This document shows, piece after piece, positions 34,297 through 46,700 of a stretch of 64,000 nt of DNA. Below the pieces are notes generated by a model. The model made no database searches and had not been told where the DNA came from. It was given only the letters and a program-made list of their open reading frames with translations. The stretch lies in the NCBI GenBank assembly GCA_030737835.1, contig CM060852.1, positions 5,819,813 through 5,883,812 of the forward strand. The letters run 5' to 3'. Every line of letters begins with the position of its first letter. The stretch's first letter is position 1. Source of the DNA: Acorus gramineus (Eukaryota; Streptophyta; Magnoliopsida; Acorales; Acoraceae). The translations under genes and the position numbers were made by a program.

Positions 34297-37200
34297 ATGG
34301 AGTCATGGAACTATGGGTCTGAAGGGAAAGATTTCTTGTGGTCCGATGATGCGCTTCCATCTGATGCTTTTTCAGTACCAAGAAAAGTAATATCAAATTG
34401 GGACCTGAAGAACTCCTCTGACCATGATAATTCCTTGTTGGTCCCTGTAGGAGACATAATTCATAACAAGAGATTTGTTGATTTTGGTTTCTCTGAGAGT
34501 ACTAGTAAGTTATTTCATGAGAAACCAATGGTTGGGCTGTTGGGTGGTGAAATTAATGTTAGTAAGGATGCTTTGTCTTCTTCACATTCGATGAATCGGA
34601 AGGTGGATTTTGGAGAAGAGGAGTCATCACTCATAGATTTGAAACTTGGAAAGTTGGCTGATTATAGGGATTCCAGGAATGTTAAACATTCAAATGAGAT
34701 GAAGGCAGACTCTTCATTTGCATCTCCGGTGCCTAAAAAGAGAATCCGGTCTTCAAGCCTGAATGGACTGCCTTCGGTTTGCCAGGTTTACGGATGTAAC
34801 ATGGATCTTAGTTCTTCAAAAGATTATCACAAGAGGCATAAAGTTTGTGAAGTTCACTCAAAAACTGCAAGGGTCATTGTGAATAATATCGAACAGAGGT
34901 TCTGTCAGCAATGTAGCAGGTTTGTTTCATGCCCATGTCATGTATTTCACAATGACTATTTATGAACTCGTTAGAATTGTTTTAACAAATTTAAGAATAT
35001 TCTTATTTTAACAAATGACGATAATATTTTAGTATGCATATGAAATTCATGGTTTAGGGGATGGGATGGATACTAAATTTATTTATAGCCTTTCTTTATT
35101 GGTAATCTTTCTCTATAGTTTGTAAATGCCATTCCTTTCCGAAGGACTGCATTTTATGCATGCTTTCATGTTGGTTTTGTAAAAGATTCATGATATGAAA
35201 GTAGAGTGTATATGGGTTTTGTGATTAAGGGCTGATTAGGAATATGGTTGAATTGTTATGGATAAAATCAGGTTTACATTTTATCATTGAAAGCTCGTGC
35301 TTAGCTTTCAGGATTAGAGTAGCACAGTGCGGTAGTGTAACGTAACAGTCCGATATACTGTATCTGAAGTTTTAAGAGTTCCTTTCTACACAATAGCATG
35401 GCAAATTAGTTATATTTTTTGGTAAGTAAAGAATAAACAAAAATGTGAAATAACACGTCTTGGCATGATCTTATTGACACCGGTAGGAGCTTAAGTATAA
35501 AGACATCAAACTTCACTTACAAATGAATGCATACTTCTTCAATCATGATTTTATGTGGGCCCTGTACCTATGTGATACGAAGTTTTGTTTCGTAAATGCA
35601 TATTTGGTATCCAGTAACAGAGAAATGGCATTTAGAGGTGCTGGACAGGGAAAAAGATCGTGAGGATTGGGGGTGACAACCCAAAATGACACCATGTACA
35701 AAGATGACATGTTGACATGTATGTAGATCAGAGCTAGAATTTCAGAACTTCTATTATTTTAGCTATCTTATAACTAGGATTGGGAGAGGAAATTCAATTT
35801 GAGAGTTTGAACATGTGTGTTATTTACTTGAATTTTGAATGTTGGTGCTTAATATTTCAGATAATTAAATTCTACGGTAGCACATTTTATGATCACATAT
35901 AAGAAAGTCTATTTTGTGATACAACCCTACATTTTATGCCAGCATTTGGGTCAAATTATTATCTGTATTCAATAAAACCAATGGGCAATTTCATTCTAAA
36001 GCATGTTTTCATTTTCTTTTTATATTCCTGTGCAGATTTCATTTGCTAAGTGAATTTGATGATGGAAAGCGAAGTTGTCGCAAACGTCTTGCTGGCCATA
36101 ATGAGCGCAGAAGGAAGCCACGTACTGACAATCGTTCCATCAAAACTGGAAGGCTGCTTCAATCTTTCAGTATGTTTGTTTACGATGATAATCTAAGCTG
36201 AATGAACTATGCATATGATTATAGATGCACCAGTTTAAAAACATTTAATGCCAATATATCGACTCCAATACGTATAGGATGTAGTTTAAGCAGCGTTGCT
36301 ATATATGTTTGTAAATAGCAAACCTGTTCAATTGCTGAAATAGAAATTTGAGATCTTTGCTCAAGAGTGATTATTTGAAGATTTATTAAGACTGCAATGA
36401 TTAATTAGGCCATAGGCCGTTTTTTTTATGGGATGTGCCAAACAGCACTATTGAACAATTCTAGATAGTTGAATGAAAAGTTTAATTCCCTAGGAAGGAA
36501 CCATTTATATTCATCAGTATCGGTTTTTTTTTTTTTTTGAGAAACTATAGGCAATCACATTTTATTAAAATGGAGAGAAAACAAGCATAAGCAAAACCAA
36601 AACCCAAAACAACAGCTATCGAACTACAGAGAAAACCTAACCCAAAAACAGTCCGTGAAAAAGGGGCCGAGCAAGAGAGAGGGACCACTACCGACTACTC
36701 CAAAGTCCTCAGCTTTCAGTATCGGTTTGACTGGCCAGTTTAGATTGCATTTGAATAGATCAAAAACTTGGGATGCCTTTTGATTGCAATCCTAACTGGT
36801 TAATCATATTGAGAAATGATTAAATTGCTAGTACTATCATTCTTTTTATATTTGATTATTTGTAAGCTTACAAATAATCATTCTTTTTATATTTGATTAT
36901 TTGTAAGTTTGTGTGTGTGTGTTTTATAATCTTGATAATCATTCTTTTTATATTTGATTATTTGTAAGTTTGTGTGTGTGTGTTTTATAATATTGTTGAA
37001 GTTGTAAACTGTTATTACCAAACTTTGTTATATGACAACTTATATAAAAGTGATTTATTCAACAAAACTAACTTATTAACTTTTCAAATATAAAAATGGA
37101 TTGGCATCACAATACCTACATTGTGGTAAACTTGGCCAGTCTTTTTTTATTCCACTGCCAAACGAGATCTATGGGTTATAAGTTATAACTATCATGTTAT

Positions 37201-37978
37201 GCATAAGAGGATTCAACACAAGATTTTTATAATAAAACTAGTGTTTCTAAATAAGTAATGTGCAATGCAGAATAGGTTCGGCATTTGTCATAATCATATC
37301 CCAGGACTGGACAACCAGGGAAGGAAAACAATGCATTATGATTTTTGCGTCTTATTGAACATGCTGATGTGCCCCCTGATGTTAAGAATAAATTTTTTTT
37401 TTCATATTTTCTATTTTTTATTTTCACAGGTAATTCAATTTCGGGAACTTCCTTATCAGGCAGGACATCATTTATTTGTCCTGACATATTTTTGAGTTCT
37501 GTTGAAGTAAACTATGAACATATCAATCTGTCCAGACGCATGAAAATGGAAGATGAGACTACGTATAACATGCAGTCGCATGTGCCAATTATGAATTCAC
37601 AATCGGATGCTAGTTGTGCTCTCTCTCTTCTGTCATCTCAATCACAGAGGAACCTGATTGCCCTGCCTCCATTCATCCAAGATGTGCAGTCTCATTGTAA
37701 TATCAGCCATTTTTCTTCTTCTACTAATGTGGTTCCGAATAAGTTTTCATTGTCTCAGATGAATTCAGTAGACAAGGACCACCATATGGGAGCCGTGCTG
37801 GTTCCCACTGCTGCTAGCTATGCGGTAAATTTTGTAGGCCAAACAAATTACATCTTTCGACATTCAGACTATTGATTTGCTTCATTTGTGCTCTCTTCTT
37901 CAGAGTGCAGAACTGCGAAGGAGGTCGGTGCATCGTAAGCAGGAAAGCGTGATTTTCAACTGCCTTCCTATCAATTAA
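34297..37978 (+). CDS. SPL6: SQUAMOSA promoter-binding-like transcription factor, SPL6 type
   Basis: Nuclear SBP-box DNA-binding protein recognising GTAC cores. Exons 34297-34919, 36036-36169, 37430-37824 and 37904-37978 join in phase to 408 aa. The N-terminus [13 protein letters not shown] resembles Arabidopsis SPL6 (MDSWSYG...). SBP domain about 162-236: first zinc site C162, C167, C184, H187; second C203, C206, H210, C222; bipartite nuclear signal [17 protein letters not shown] (219-235). The first coding intron splits the SBP domain after the CQQCS codons, the conserved SPL position. The peptide CALSLLS (315-321) is encoded by a miR156 target. Intron 2 holds a LINE insertion. The last exon is the least certain part: its peptide shows no family motif and other terminal exons are possible (see findings). 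No stop or frameshift breaks the rest. Confidence 0.9.
36527..36715 (-). mobile_element. 5'-truncated LINE tail (L1-like) in intron 2 of the SPL6-like gene
   Basis: Perfect 13-bp duplication TCAGTATCGGTTT at 36514-36526 and 36716-36728. The element starts on + with a T-run and GAGAAACTATAGGCAATCAC, i.e. a minus-strand 3' end GTGATTGCCTATAGTTTCTC plus poly(A), typical of plant L1 3' ends. About 190 bp, non-coding. The exact duplication suggests a recent event. Confidence 0.75.
36837..36998. repeat. Three-copy tandem repeat in intron 2
   Basis: TTCTTTTTATATTTGATTAT followed by TTGTAAG occurs three times. The last two copies each carry a (TG)n run and TTTTATAAT. Unit about 60 bp; the first is shorter and ends in a small palindrome (TTTGTAAGCTTACAAA). 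Confidence 0.8.
37616..37635 (+). promoter_or_regulatory. miR156 target site in SPL6-like exon 3
   Basis: GTGCTCTCTCTCTTCTGTCA pairs with miR156 (UGACAGAAGAGAGUGAGCAC) except at one position, the same mismatch found in most plant SPL targets. It lies in frame and encodes the conserved ALSLLS peptide. Post-transcriptional repression in the juvenile phase is expected (family knowledge). Confidence 0.93.
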
Positions 37979-39899
37979 TGGTAAATAATGCCTTCTCATG
38001 TTGTTATTCTAGTTTTCATGTATGATACTCTGTATTTGTTGAAATGCATTCATGTATGGTTTTTCTAAAATTTTTAACCTCAATGGAATATTAAAAATCC
38101 CAACTAATTTTTTTATCCTGGATCAGATTATTGTTTGTGAGATGTCCCTTTGTTTAAGTAATGTAGATCTATCACCATGGTCCATATATGCATGACATAT
38201 ATGCATGACTATCAAGCTATATAATCTCATGTCTTGCTTGGCCATATGGCATCACCATATTTGAGTTAGACTCTTATCTGCCATGGAGCATTGACAAGGA
38301 AATATGACATGGGCAGAGCAAATCTTGAAAAACTGCACATCTTGGATGACCAGAGGCAGAATAGCAAACCCATGGTGCTATCCAACTTTCATAATTTCTA
38401 GTTTGGCTGTCAAACATTCTAGTAAAGATATGGAAACCAGTTCATTATATCGCACGCGTGGCTATTTAGCCATTAAAAGGGGATTATAATAGACCTCTTA
38501 GTGGCCTTGTGGCATTACTATCATATTGATGGCTGAGAAATCCATAGATAAAAAAAATAGATCAAGTATTTCAAATTTTCAGTCACTTCCAGAATGCCGA
38601 AGTGCTTCATACTAAATTGTGGTAAGATAAATTTGTTAATTTATGTTCAGAATTTCAGCTATTCATATTGCTCTCTAAGAAATCCTGAAAAAGAAAAAAA
38701 AACTTTTTCCTGATGAATTTCAGTTTTCAATCACTTGGGTAGGCAAAACATGATTTTGCGAGAATTATAAATTGACACAAATTTCCATGCCTGATAAAAT
38801 CATCTAGAATGAGTTTTCTATTGTAAAATCCAAGTGCCTACATTGTCTTTGCTTCACCAATTAAAATCTCAATTGGGCTATCAATGGATTTGAAATGCTT
38901 GAATTGGCACAAACCTTTTGAGATATGACAAGGCTTATATACCTTTATATAAAACGCATACAGTAATGAATGTACTTTCATATGAATGTATATGCACTGA
39001 TATAAAGGTATGAAACTTGAAGTGGTTCTGGGTTTATTAAAGCTCTTTTGTTATATGACATCAAACTAACGCCTACTTTAATTTCCTCACTAAAATCTTC
39101 GGTCAGATGTAGAAGGGATTATATTCTGGGAATCTTGTGGAGGCCTCCATGTATGACATGTCAGGGGAATCGTGGGGCGAAGCATTCAAAGCCTGCGAAG
39201 AATGAGCAACACAAAGCTCTCTTGCTTCCTTATCTGCCTGCACTGTTTCCTCACTGAAAATTTTAAAGAATGTTCAGGTGCAACATTTTAGACTGAACAT
39301 TTCCAACTTTTTAACTTGGACAAAAGATGTCTGTATTTATTTATCAAAATTCCTTTATAATAGAGCTTCTCGAATGTCTGATATTGCGAATTCATGTCGC
39401 AGTATTACTCATTGTAACAGCCCATGCAGTCTTGTGGTTTTCGTGCTTGTTATATCTTCCCATCTCCCATATTCAGACTTGGGCCCTCTCAAGAGCTAAA
39501 GCCGTGCTTGTTATATCACGGTTTGGAGTTTGAAATGACTGGTGACATCCAAGATCAATTGAAGTCACTATGTCAAATTGAACAGGAAAAAAAAAAGGGT
39601 TATGAACTACTACAATCAGCACTGACTTATATAATACATGATCACATTTCTCAGAATCCAATTCTAACAAGCTTCCCAGATTTTAAATGGATGGGTAAGA
39701 ACCATATATTTATATTAACAACTAACATCCATGAGGTCATTCCACTTGTCATGCATCAACCAAATGTGAGTCTGAACCTTTAATTTAAATCATCAGCACA
39801 AATCAATATGACCAGAACGAATGAAGAGATGAACGAACAGAAATGTATCACTGGATGCAAAAAAAACACGGGGACTCAGAGTATGCCTCATTTGCACGA

Positions 39900-39987
39900 T
39901 CATACTGTACTCGCGAGTTTCTCAGATGCCTCTGTACCATTCTCTTCAATGAATTTCTCTGCTACAACTAAGAAATCATCAGGGCCG
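39900..39987 (-). other. Possible orphan terminal exon on the minus strand
   Basis: Read on the minus strand after an acceptor-like CATCTTTAG, it encodes 28 residues (GPDDFLVVAEKFIEENGTEA plus ASTV-type tail) and a TGA. The composition looks like a real C-terminus, but I do not recognise the protein. No upstream exon fits between here and TRM1, so it may be a captured or left-over exon. Confidence 0.25.
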
Positions 39988-39989
39988 CT

Positions 39990-40125
39990 AAAGATGTTTT
40001 TCTTTGGGTCGGGTTGGACCCAGGTCTGATGGGTTAGGATCCCGGTCTAGATTTTCAAGGATCCGCCGGGTCCTGGGTTGAACCCGGGCTGAATCTGACA
40101 CATTAACGGGTCTAGTTGGTGACCC
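39990..40125. mobile_element. hAT fragment related to 20498-21279
   Basis: GGATCCGCCGGGTCCTGGGTT and ACGGGTCTAGTTGG follow the order of the right end of the intact hAT element (GGACCCGCCGGGTCCTGGGT, ACGGGTCGGGTC). No inverted ends or duplication remain. Confidence 0.45.
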
Positions 40126-40451
40126 TGCCTTTCAACTTTAAAACAGACTGAGCATAGTGGAGCTCTATTACATTAAGTCCTTTTTATAGTTCCAAATACA
40201 GCCCTTTATCCCTTGTTAGTATTTTCTACTCGTAGTATCGAGATATATATATGTCTCGTTTGAAAATTTTCACATTTTCAATTTATGATATCATTTAATT
40301 TATTAGATATATGCTTCACAATTAACAAAAATACATATATCATTAGATGGAGTATATAATTTTTAAATAAATAAAAACACGTGTATAATGGGTTTTAAAT
40401 TGTAAAATGGATTAACTAAACATTTTTCGATTGCAAATTGATCCAAAAATA

Positions 40452-40588
40452 GGCCCATAAACGGCGCACCCACTTTCCCATCAACTCACAAATCACAACT
40501 CTTGCTCACTTTAGCAGAGTCAACCAAAAAAATCTAATGTGCACCAACTTATGAATCAATAAATAAATAAAAAATAAAATTAGGGTTT
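40452..40588 (+). promoter_or_regulatory. Site II and telo-box promoter elements of TRM1
   Basis: GGCCCA (40452-40457, site II in reverse) and TTAGGGTTT (40580-40588, telo-box in reverse), with another AGGGTTTT at about 40601. This pair is characteristic of plant promoters of translation and ribosome-biogenesis genes (established knowledge) and fits a tRNA-modification enzyme. Confidence 0.5.
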
Positions 40589-40689
40589 AAGTGTCCGCCT
40601 AGGGTTTTCCCATCGCATCTCACACTGAAATCAAGAATCATAAACACATTAAAAACAAGGGAATCATAAAATCGGACCAATCAATATAT

Positions 40690-40707
40690 ATGGCAACCAT
40701 TGCATGA
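40690..40707 (+). promoter_or_regulatory. Five-codon upstream ORF overlapping the first TRM1 start
   Basis: ATG GCA ACC ATT GCA TGA. Its stop TGA overlaps the in-frame TRM1 ATG at 40704 in an ATGA arrangement. It matters only if transcription starts upstream of 40690, which the sequence cannot show. Confidence 0.4.
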
Positions 40708-43700
40708 GAGCCGTCGTTGCGTCACTGAAACTCCATCGAAGGCCATCAAAGCCGAATCTTTGCCTTCTCTCAAGCGCAATAGAACAGCAGCCTCTGTTAG
40801 AGATGGCTGGAGAGGGAGAAGATAAGGTGAAGGACTACGTGGTGATCAAAGAAGGGGAGGCGGAGATACTCATGCATTCGAGCAACAACGTCTTCTTCAA
40901 CAAGGCCCAGGTGAGCGTTTTTTTTTTAATTGGGTTTTGTTGACTTGCTGTGGTTGGTTGGAAAGGCTTTTTTTTTTTTTATTATTGTTTTTTGTTTTGG
41001 TTGATTTGGGTTTTTTTTATGCTTTAGTGATAGGTTGCTTTGGGTTTCGTGGATGTTTGTTTGATGGGTTTTGATAAAAATGGAAACTTTTTTTTTTTGG
41101 GGTTTGATTGGATTTTTATGATTTGATTCATTGTGTAGTTTTGAGTTTTTTTTTTTTTTTTTTATGGATTTTCTATTGAGTTTTGAATTTTTGGAGATTA
41201 GATGTTCTGTGTTTTTTGGTTTTTGTTGGATAAAAGAATGTTTATTTTTATCATGATTTTTTTTTAATTTTAAGGTTTGAAGTTCTATTGCCTTGTTATT
41301 AGGGGCATACATAAATTCGTATCATTTAAGGTTCAGATTGACTGTCTTATTGGCTTTTCGATGTGAATTTTTTCTGCTGGTTTCATATGATTTGATGATT
41401 TTTTCTGTAAGGGTTCATGAAATCTAATTTGGAATTGCTTTATTGATGAATTTTGTACTAATTTTTATTGAGGGTTTTGATATTCATGATTCTTTTGTGC
41501 AGTATTTGATAAAGCTTTGTTTTACGCTTTTGTGAGCATAGTATTAGTAAGTGTTAGTTCCTATCAATTAATTTTTATTACGATGGAATTATTGAAAATC
41601 TGTTCCATTTATGCAATTAGTGCAATCAGGTGGAAAGTTCAATGTGTGGCACATCTGTACTAGAGCAAGAATTTTTTTTTATTTTTGAAGAAGGTAGGAA
41701 TCCTACCAATCATCATTCATGAAGAGAAAAGGTGCACAATGGAGAGAAAGTGAGAGAATAGAAATCAAAACAGCGAGTTAAAACAGAAAATACAAAGCTG
41801 AGGCATTGAGCAGATGAATGAGCTGCTCGGAGCTAAAAATTTATGTTAGGCATGGAACATCAGCTAGTACTAAAAAATTGCACACAATGGGACATCTAGC
41901 ATGATTTTTGAAAATAAATGCCTTGTGTTTCAATCAGGAGCTTGAGATCGTGATTCCTTGGATGGAGATATTTGTATCATTTTCATTGGGAAAATACAGT
42001 AAAAAGCATAAAAAAAAAATATTTTTTTTTTTGAAGAACATGCTGATATTTCACTCAAATCTTTATATGGAAATTTTAAAAAGTGCAATATTAAACAACA
42101 GTTGACTCACACCGTTTTGCTGACATTTGCTCCTGTGGCCCTTTGATGAAATCCACTAACTATGTTGTCCATTTCAAGTAGAGTTATAGGGGTGCCACAT
42201 AGGTGCCTGTATAGAAATCTGTGTTAGGTACTTTGTTTAGTATTTTCCCATTGAAAATAGAGGTCTGTGAACACTCACACATGCAGAATGATAGTTCAGT
42301 TAATTTTTAGGATACTAAAGAAAATCTTAGATGTGTGATATGGCTGACCAAGTTATCTTTTTCTGTGAGAAGAATATCCTGGATCAAAATATTAAGCAAC
42401 AATTGAATTTGCTTTTCTCTCCAAATCTTTTTCTGCGAGAAGAATATCCTGGATCCAAATCTTTTTCTGCTATGTATAACTCACAGAATTGATATGTTCA
42501 AGGTTGCTCTTGGTTTGCTATTTTCTTAAATTGACTCCACGATGCAGAAGACAAATCCATCTGAGGAAAATGTTTTCTTTTTAGTTGAGATTGGAATCCA
42601 CTGAATTCGCTTGGAGTCTAAGAATTTCTGCGCTTAAGTGACACTTTGTTTCTAGAGGATTCTTGTCAATAAAACTTTAAGGTGAATCTCATGTCAGTGG
42701 CCTATGAGGTCCAATTTATAGTCTTCCAAACCAAATTTCACCGGTTACTTTTTTGTTTGACATGCTGGCAATCACCAATGAGGTCCTTCCAGCTGAAGGA
42801 TTTCGATGAAACGATTATGGGAGTTTTTTGTTTTTATGAATTTGGAAGTTTGGACTAAGGAGAGGCTTTAGTGACACTATGAGATGAACTAGTCTATTGT
42901 AATGGCTTATTAAAGATGAAAAATTTGCAATTTTTTTTTATTTTTTAATTGGGTTATGGTCTCTCCCAGTGGATGACATTACTGTGTCTGAAGTTTCATT
43001 TCAACAGGACAAACATATTTTGACATTTTCATGCAATGCTTTTCTTTCTAAATCCACCTTATCCTTTTACCCACTGATAACATCAACCTTTTTATATTGA
43101 CATAGGTGAACAACAGAGATATGTCCATTGCTTTGTTGAGGACCTTCATATCCAAACGCAGAGAAGAGCATGCTGCAATGTTAGACAAAAAGGCCAATCC
43201 TGTATCCAAGTTGTCTGAGGATACTAATTCTGGACCTGTAGGGGAAAGATCATCTACTCCTCATGATGAAAAGTCCAATGGAGTATGTGAAGACCGCTCT
43301 CAAGATGTTCAAAATGATACCTCTACTGAACCACTGAGAACCCCATCTGCTAAAGGTCACGGGGAGCTAAAGCCTCCAAGAGTTCTTGAGGTTTCTCCAT
43401 TCTTGAGTGTTATTTCTATATAAGCCTTCTTAAGTTTTTTTTCTAACTTTCTTCTTAATATATATGCATGCTTGTACATTGACTATATATTTTAGGCCTT
43501 GGCTGCTTCTGGGTTAAGAGCGATTAGATATGCTCGTGAAGTTGATGGCATTGGTCAAGTTATAGCGTTAGACAATGATAAAGGTATCTTTCATTGATGT
43601 GTGGGTCAATATGCATTTGGAAAATATCATGTCAGTTGAAGTTGTACTAGATAATCACATGTTGTATTTTGTCTTCAAATATATTTAGAAGACTAAACCC

Positions 43701-46700
43701 AAAAATACCTTTGTAGCATCTGTGGAAGCGTGCCAGAGGAATATACAATTTAATGGATCGATTGCATGTTCAAAGGTGGAATCCCATCTTGCTGATGCTC
43801 GAGTTCACATGCTCACCCACCAAAAAGAATTTGATGTGGTAATTATAGTTTGCATGTTCTATTTTGCAATCCTGGAAGTTTTCTTTAAAAAATTTCTCGT
43901 GTACGCTCTGTTACATTATTGGACAATGACAATCTTCTTTTGATAAATTTAATATATAGATAAAATTGTCATGGCTTTCCATCCTATGAGTGCTTGATTA
44001 GTCACATATATTGTTAGAAGGAATGCAACATGGAAAATATTATTAACACAGAATATGGCAGGGTACATATTGCCATTAGTGCATGAGAAAGCTTTTTATT
44101 TTGTTTGAAAACTTCTTCAAACATATAGTGAAGTGGAGTTGCCAGTGGGAAACTATTTCTATAAGATGTCATTCGCACAAAATGGTCAGCTTCAGTCCAC
44201 TATCCAATGTGATGTTCGTGATTATGGCTGCTCGCATTTGATCCCAGTGTGTCATCTTAATTATTACACAAAATTCTTAGCTGTTAAGTTGATTCCATGA
44301 TGCAATTCCCTGCAATGCCTCCTGACACGTAATAACCTCTGCAGTTCCCAAGACTTAATCACTTCTAACGTACATTAAATTAATGAGAAACATTGAGTTT
44401 TATATTTTCTGTCAATTACTCTATCTAATCTTTACATCTAGAATGTCGTGGTTGTAGACTCCCTAGCACCAGATTTGGTTCCATGGAGAATCTCACCCAT
44501 TCTCGATGATCTAAATTTCAGGTTGATCTTGATCCTTATGGTTCACCTTCTGTTTTCTTGGACTCGGCAGTGCAATCAGTTGCTGATGGAGGCATGTTAA
44601 TGTGCACAGCTACTGATATGGCAGTGCTATGTGGTAGCAATGGGGAGGTGTGCTATTCAAAGTGAGTTTTTGTGCTTAATTATATTAAGTAATATGTTTT
44701 TTTTTCTTTGCTTCTCTATTAGTGGGTATCTCATTCTAATTTTAATGTGGAGTCAGGTATGGTTCCTACCCTTTGAAAGGGAAATATTGTCATGAAATGG
44801 CTTTGAGGATCCTTCTTGCCAGCATTGAGGTACTTTAAGTCCATATTATACATTCTGGATACGATTTTGATAAGTAATGCTCCTAACTTTGGAATTTATG
44901 TAATCTTGAAAAATGCAGAGCCATGCTAATAGATACAAGAGATATATTGTTCCAATACTCTCTGTACATATGGATTTCTACATCCGAGTTTTTGTGCGCG
45001 TATACACGTGAGTTGCTTGATTCTCTTGTCCATGCAATGAGATCACAAAATTTATTACCATATGTTTTTCTTTTGCAGAGGAGGTCCTTTTTCCATTCAT
45101 TTTCTTTTTGTTGGTTTCCATGCATATATCTGTTTAAGAGTTACTCTTTTCTCTCATCCTAAGATTCTAATTGTAGTTTGTAGATTCAGTTGAATTAGTG
45201 TTGGGAATGACTGATTTAAATTTGGATCGATCATATTCCACATCACTTCCTGCTAATGAGTTGATTGGACAAGGGTTTGAATTTAATTTGTTCTTAAGTT
45301 GGTTCTTCTTTTGATTATGTTGATTTGGCTTTTCCAAAACAGGTCTTGTTTTATAATCACTTTTTGAACTATAAACTATTCAGCACATTGCTTTTCCCAT
45401 ATAACTATCATGATATTACTGCTTAGGCTTATTTAGAATTTTAAGTTTGCCATTAGATTATTTTCAGGTCTGCAAGCGCTATGAAGAAAACCCCTCTTAA
45501 ACTTTCCTATGTCTATCAGTGTGTTGGATGTGATTCTTTCCATTTGCAATCTCTTGGGAGAATTATTACCAAGGTATATATCAAACTCTGTTCCCATCAT
45601 CATCTCATTTAATGGAAAGCATACATCTTTTTGAGATTGCTATCCAAATATATATTTTTTGGAAATCAGATTTGGTTGTGACATCAGATTGATCTTTGCC
45701 CTAACACCTTTGTTTTTTTGCTTCTCAAGAACAATAATGTGAGATATATGCCAGGTTTCGGTCCTGTAGTTCCTCAAGATTGTAGTGATTGCGGGAAAAA
45801 ATATAACATGGGTGGGCCAATATGGTCAGCTCCTATCCATGACCAAGAATGGGTGGCTTCCACCTTAGCAGACGTTACAGCTGAAAAAGAGAGGTATCCA
45901 GCTTATGATAAGATTTCTGCTGTGTTGACTACAATATCTGAGGTACAGAATTCCAAGACACTTACCATCAACTATTGCACTTCAATTCACATGCTTTATT
46001 GAAGAGCTTTTGACTGCCATTCTTCCAAATAGTTGTTCTCCTTTCAGCACTTTTTTTTTCAAGGAAAAGTGGGATCTCTCCACATCAATACAAAAACACA
46101 AAAAACTCATTGCATGGAGGGGGTAACAAAAACAATAAGGAACACTTGCAATGTTAAATGGAGAAATATTTTTTATGATTTAATTTAATTTTCTTGTGGA
46201 ACAACAAGTCATCGAGTTTTTTTAATAGAAAAAATAGTTTTGCATGTGCCATGTGATATTCATTGCATATTGAGCATCTGTGTCATGTTCCGTAGAATTT
46301 AAAGAATTAATAGATTTGTTTAATTTTATTCCTGTAGAAGTCTGGAAGTATTTAGAAGATGAAGGAATAACATAGCTTATTAACTTGATCAATATGATTT
46401 TAAAGACGGAAAATGCCTAATAAATGGAGAGAAATTATTTTAGTCCTTATATATCAAGTGGATTTACAATATTACATAAATTATCTTATAATAAACTCAT
46501 GAATCAATACTATGAAACTTTGGGAGAGTAAATGAGCATAGACTCAGGTATGAAACAAGAATATCAGACTATTAATTTTTTTTTTTTATGTCAGGGAGAT
46601 CAATTACAGAAGTTATATACTTGTTAATTAGAGTAATGGAAAAGTTAAAGGAGAATTGAAGACATCTCCAAATGATTTTCATCGATCACAAGAAGACAAG

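Larger units (their letters stand above)
37979..40440. other. 3' region of the SPL6-like gene and spacer to TRM1; possible alternative terminal exons
   Basis: No complete gene. Two stretches look more exon-like than the surroundings. 38320-38401 reads LEKLHILDDQRQNSKP before a stop, loosely like the QRVEQQRN region near the C-terminus of SPL6 proteins. 39113-39205 follows a possible acceptor, is in phase with exon 3 and reads KGLYSGNLVEASMYDMSGES then a short tail and stop. Either could be an alternative 3' exon, or chance. Confidence 0.35.

Noticed and set aside
40926-41312. 128-aa Lys/Asn-rich minus-strand ORF
   Set aside because: Lies in the T-rich first part of TRM1 intron 1; low-complexity translation of T-runs.
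45001-45162. Alternative continuation of TRM1 exon 7 past 45007
   Set aside because: The donor AC|GTGAGT and phase to exon 8 (ACG TCT GCA) fit the family; read-through leaves the conserved frame.
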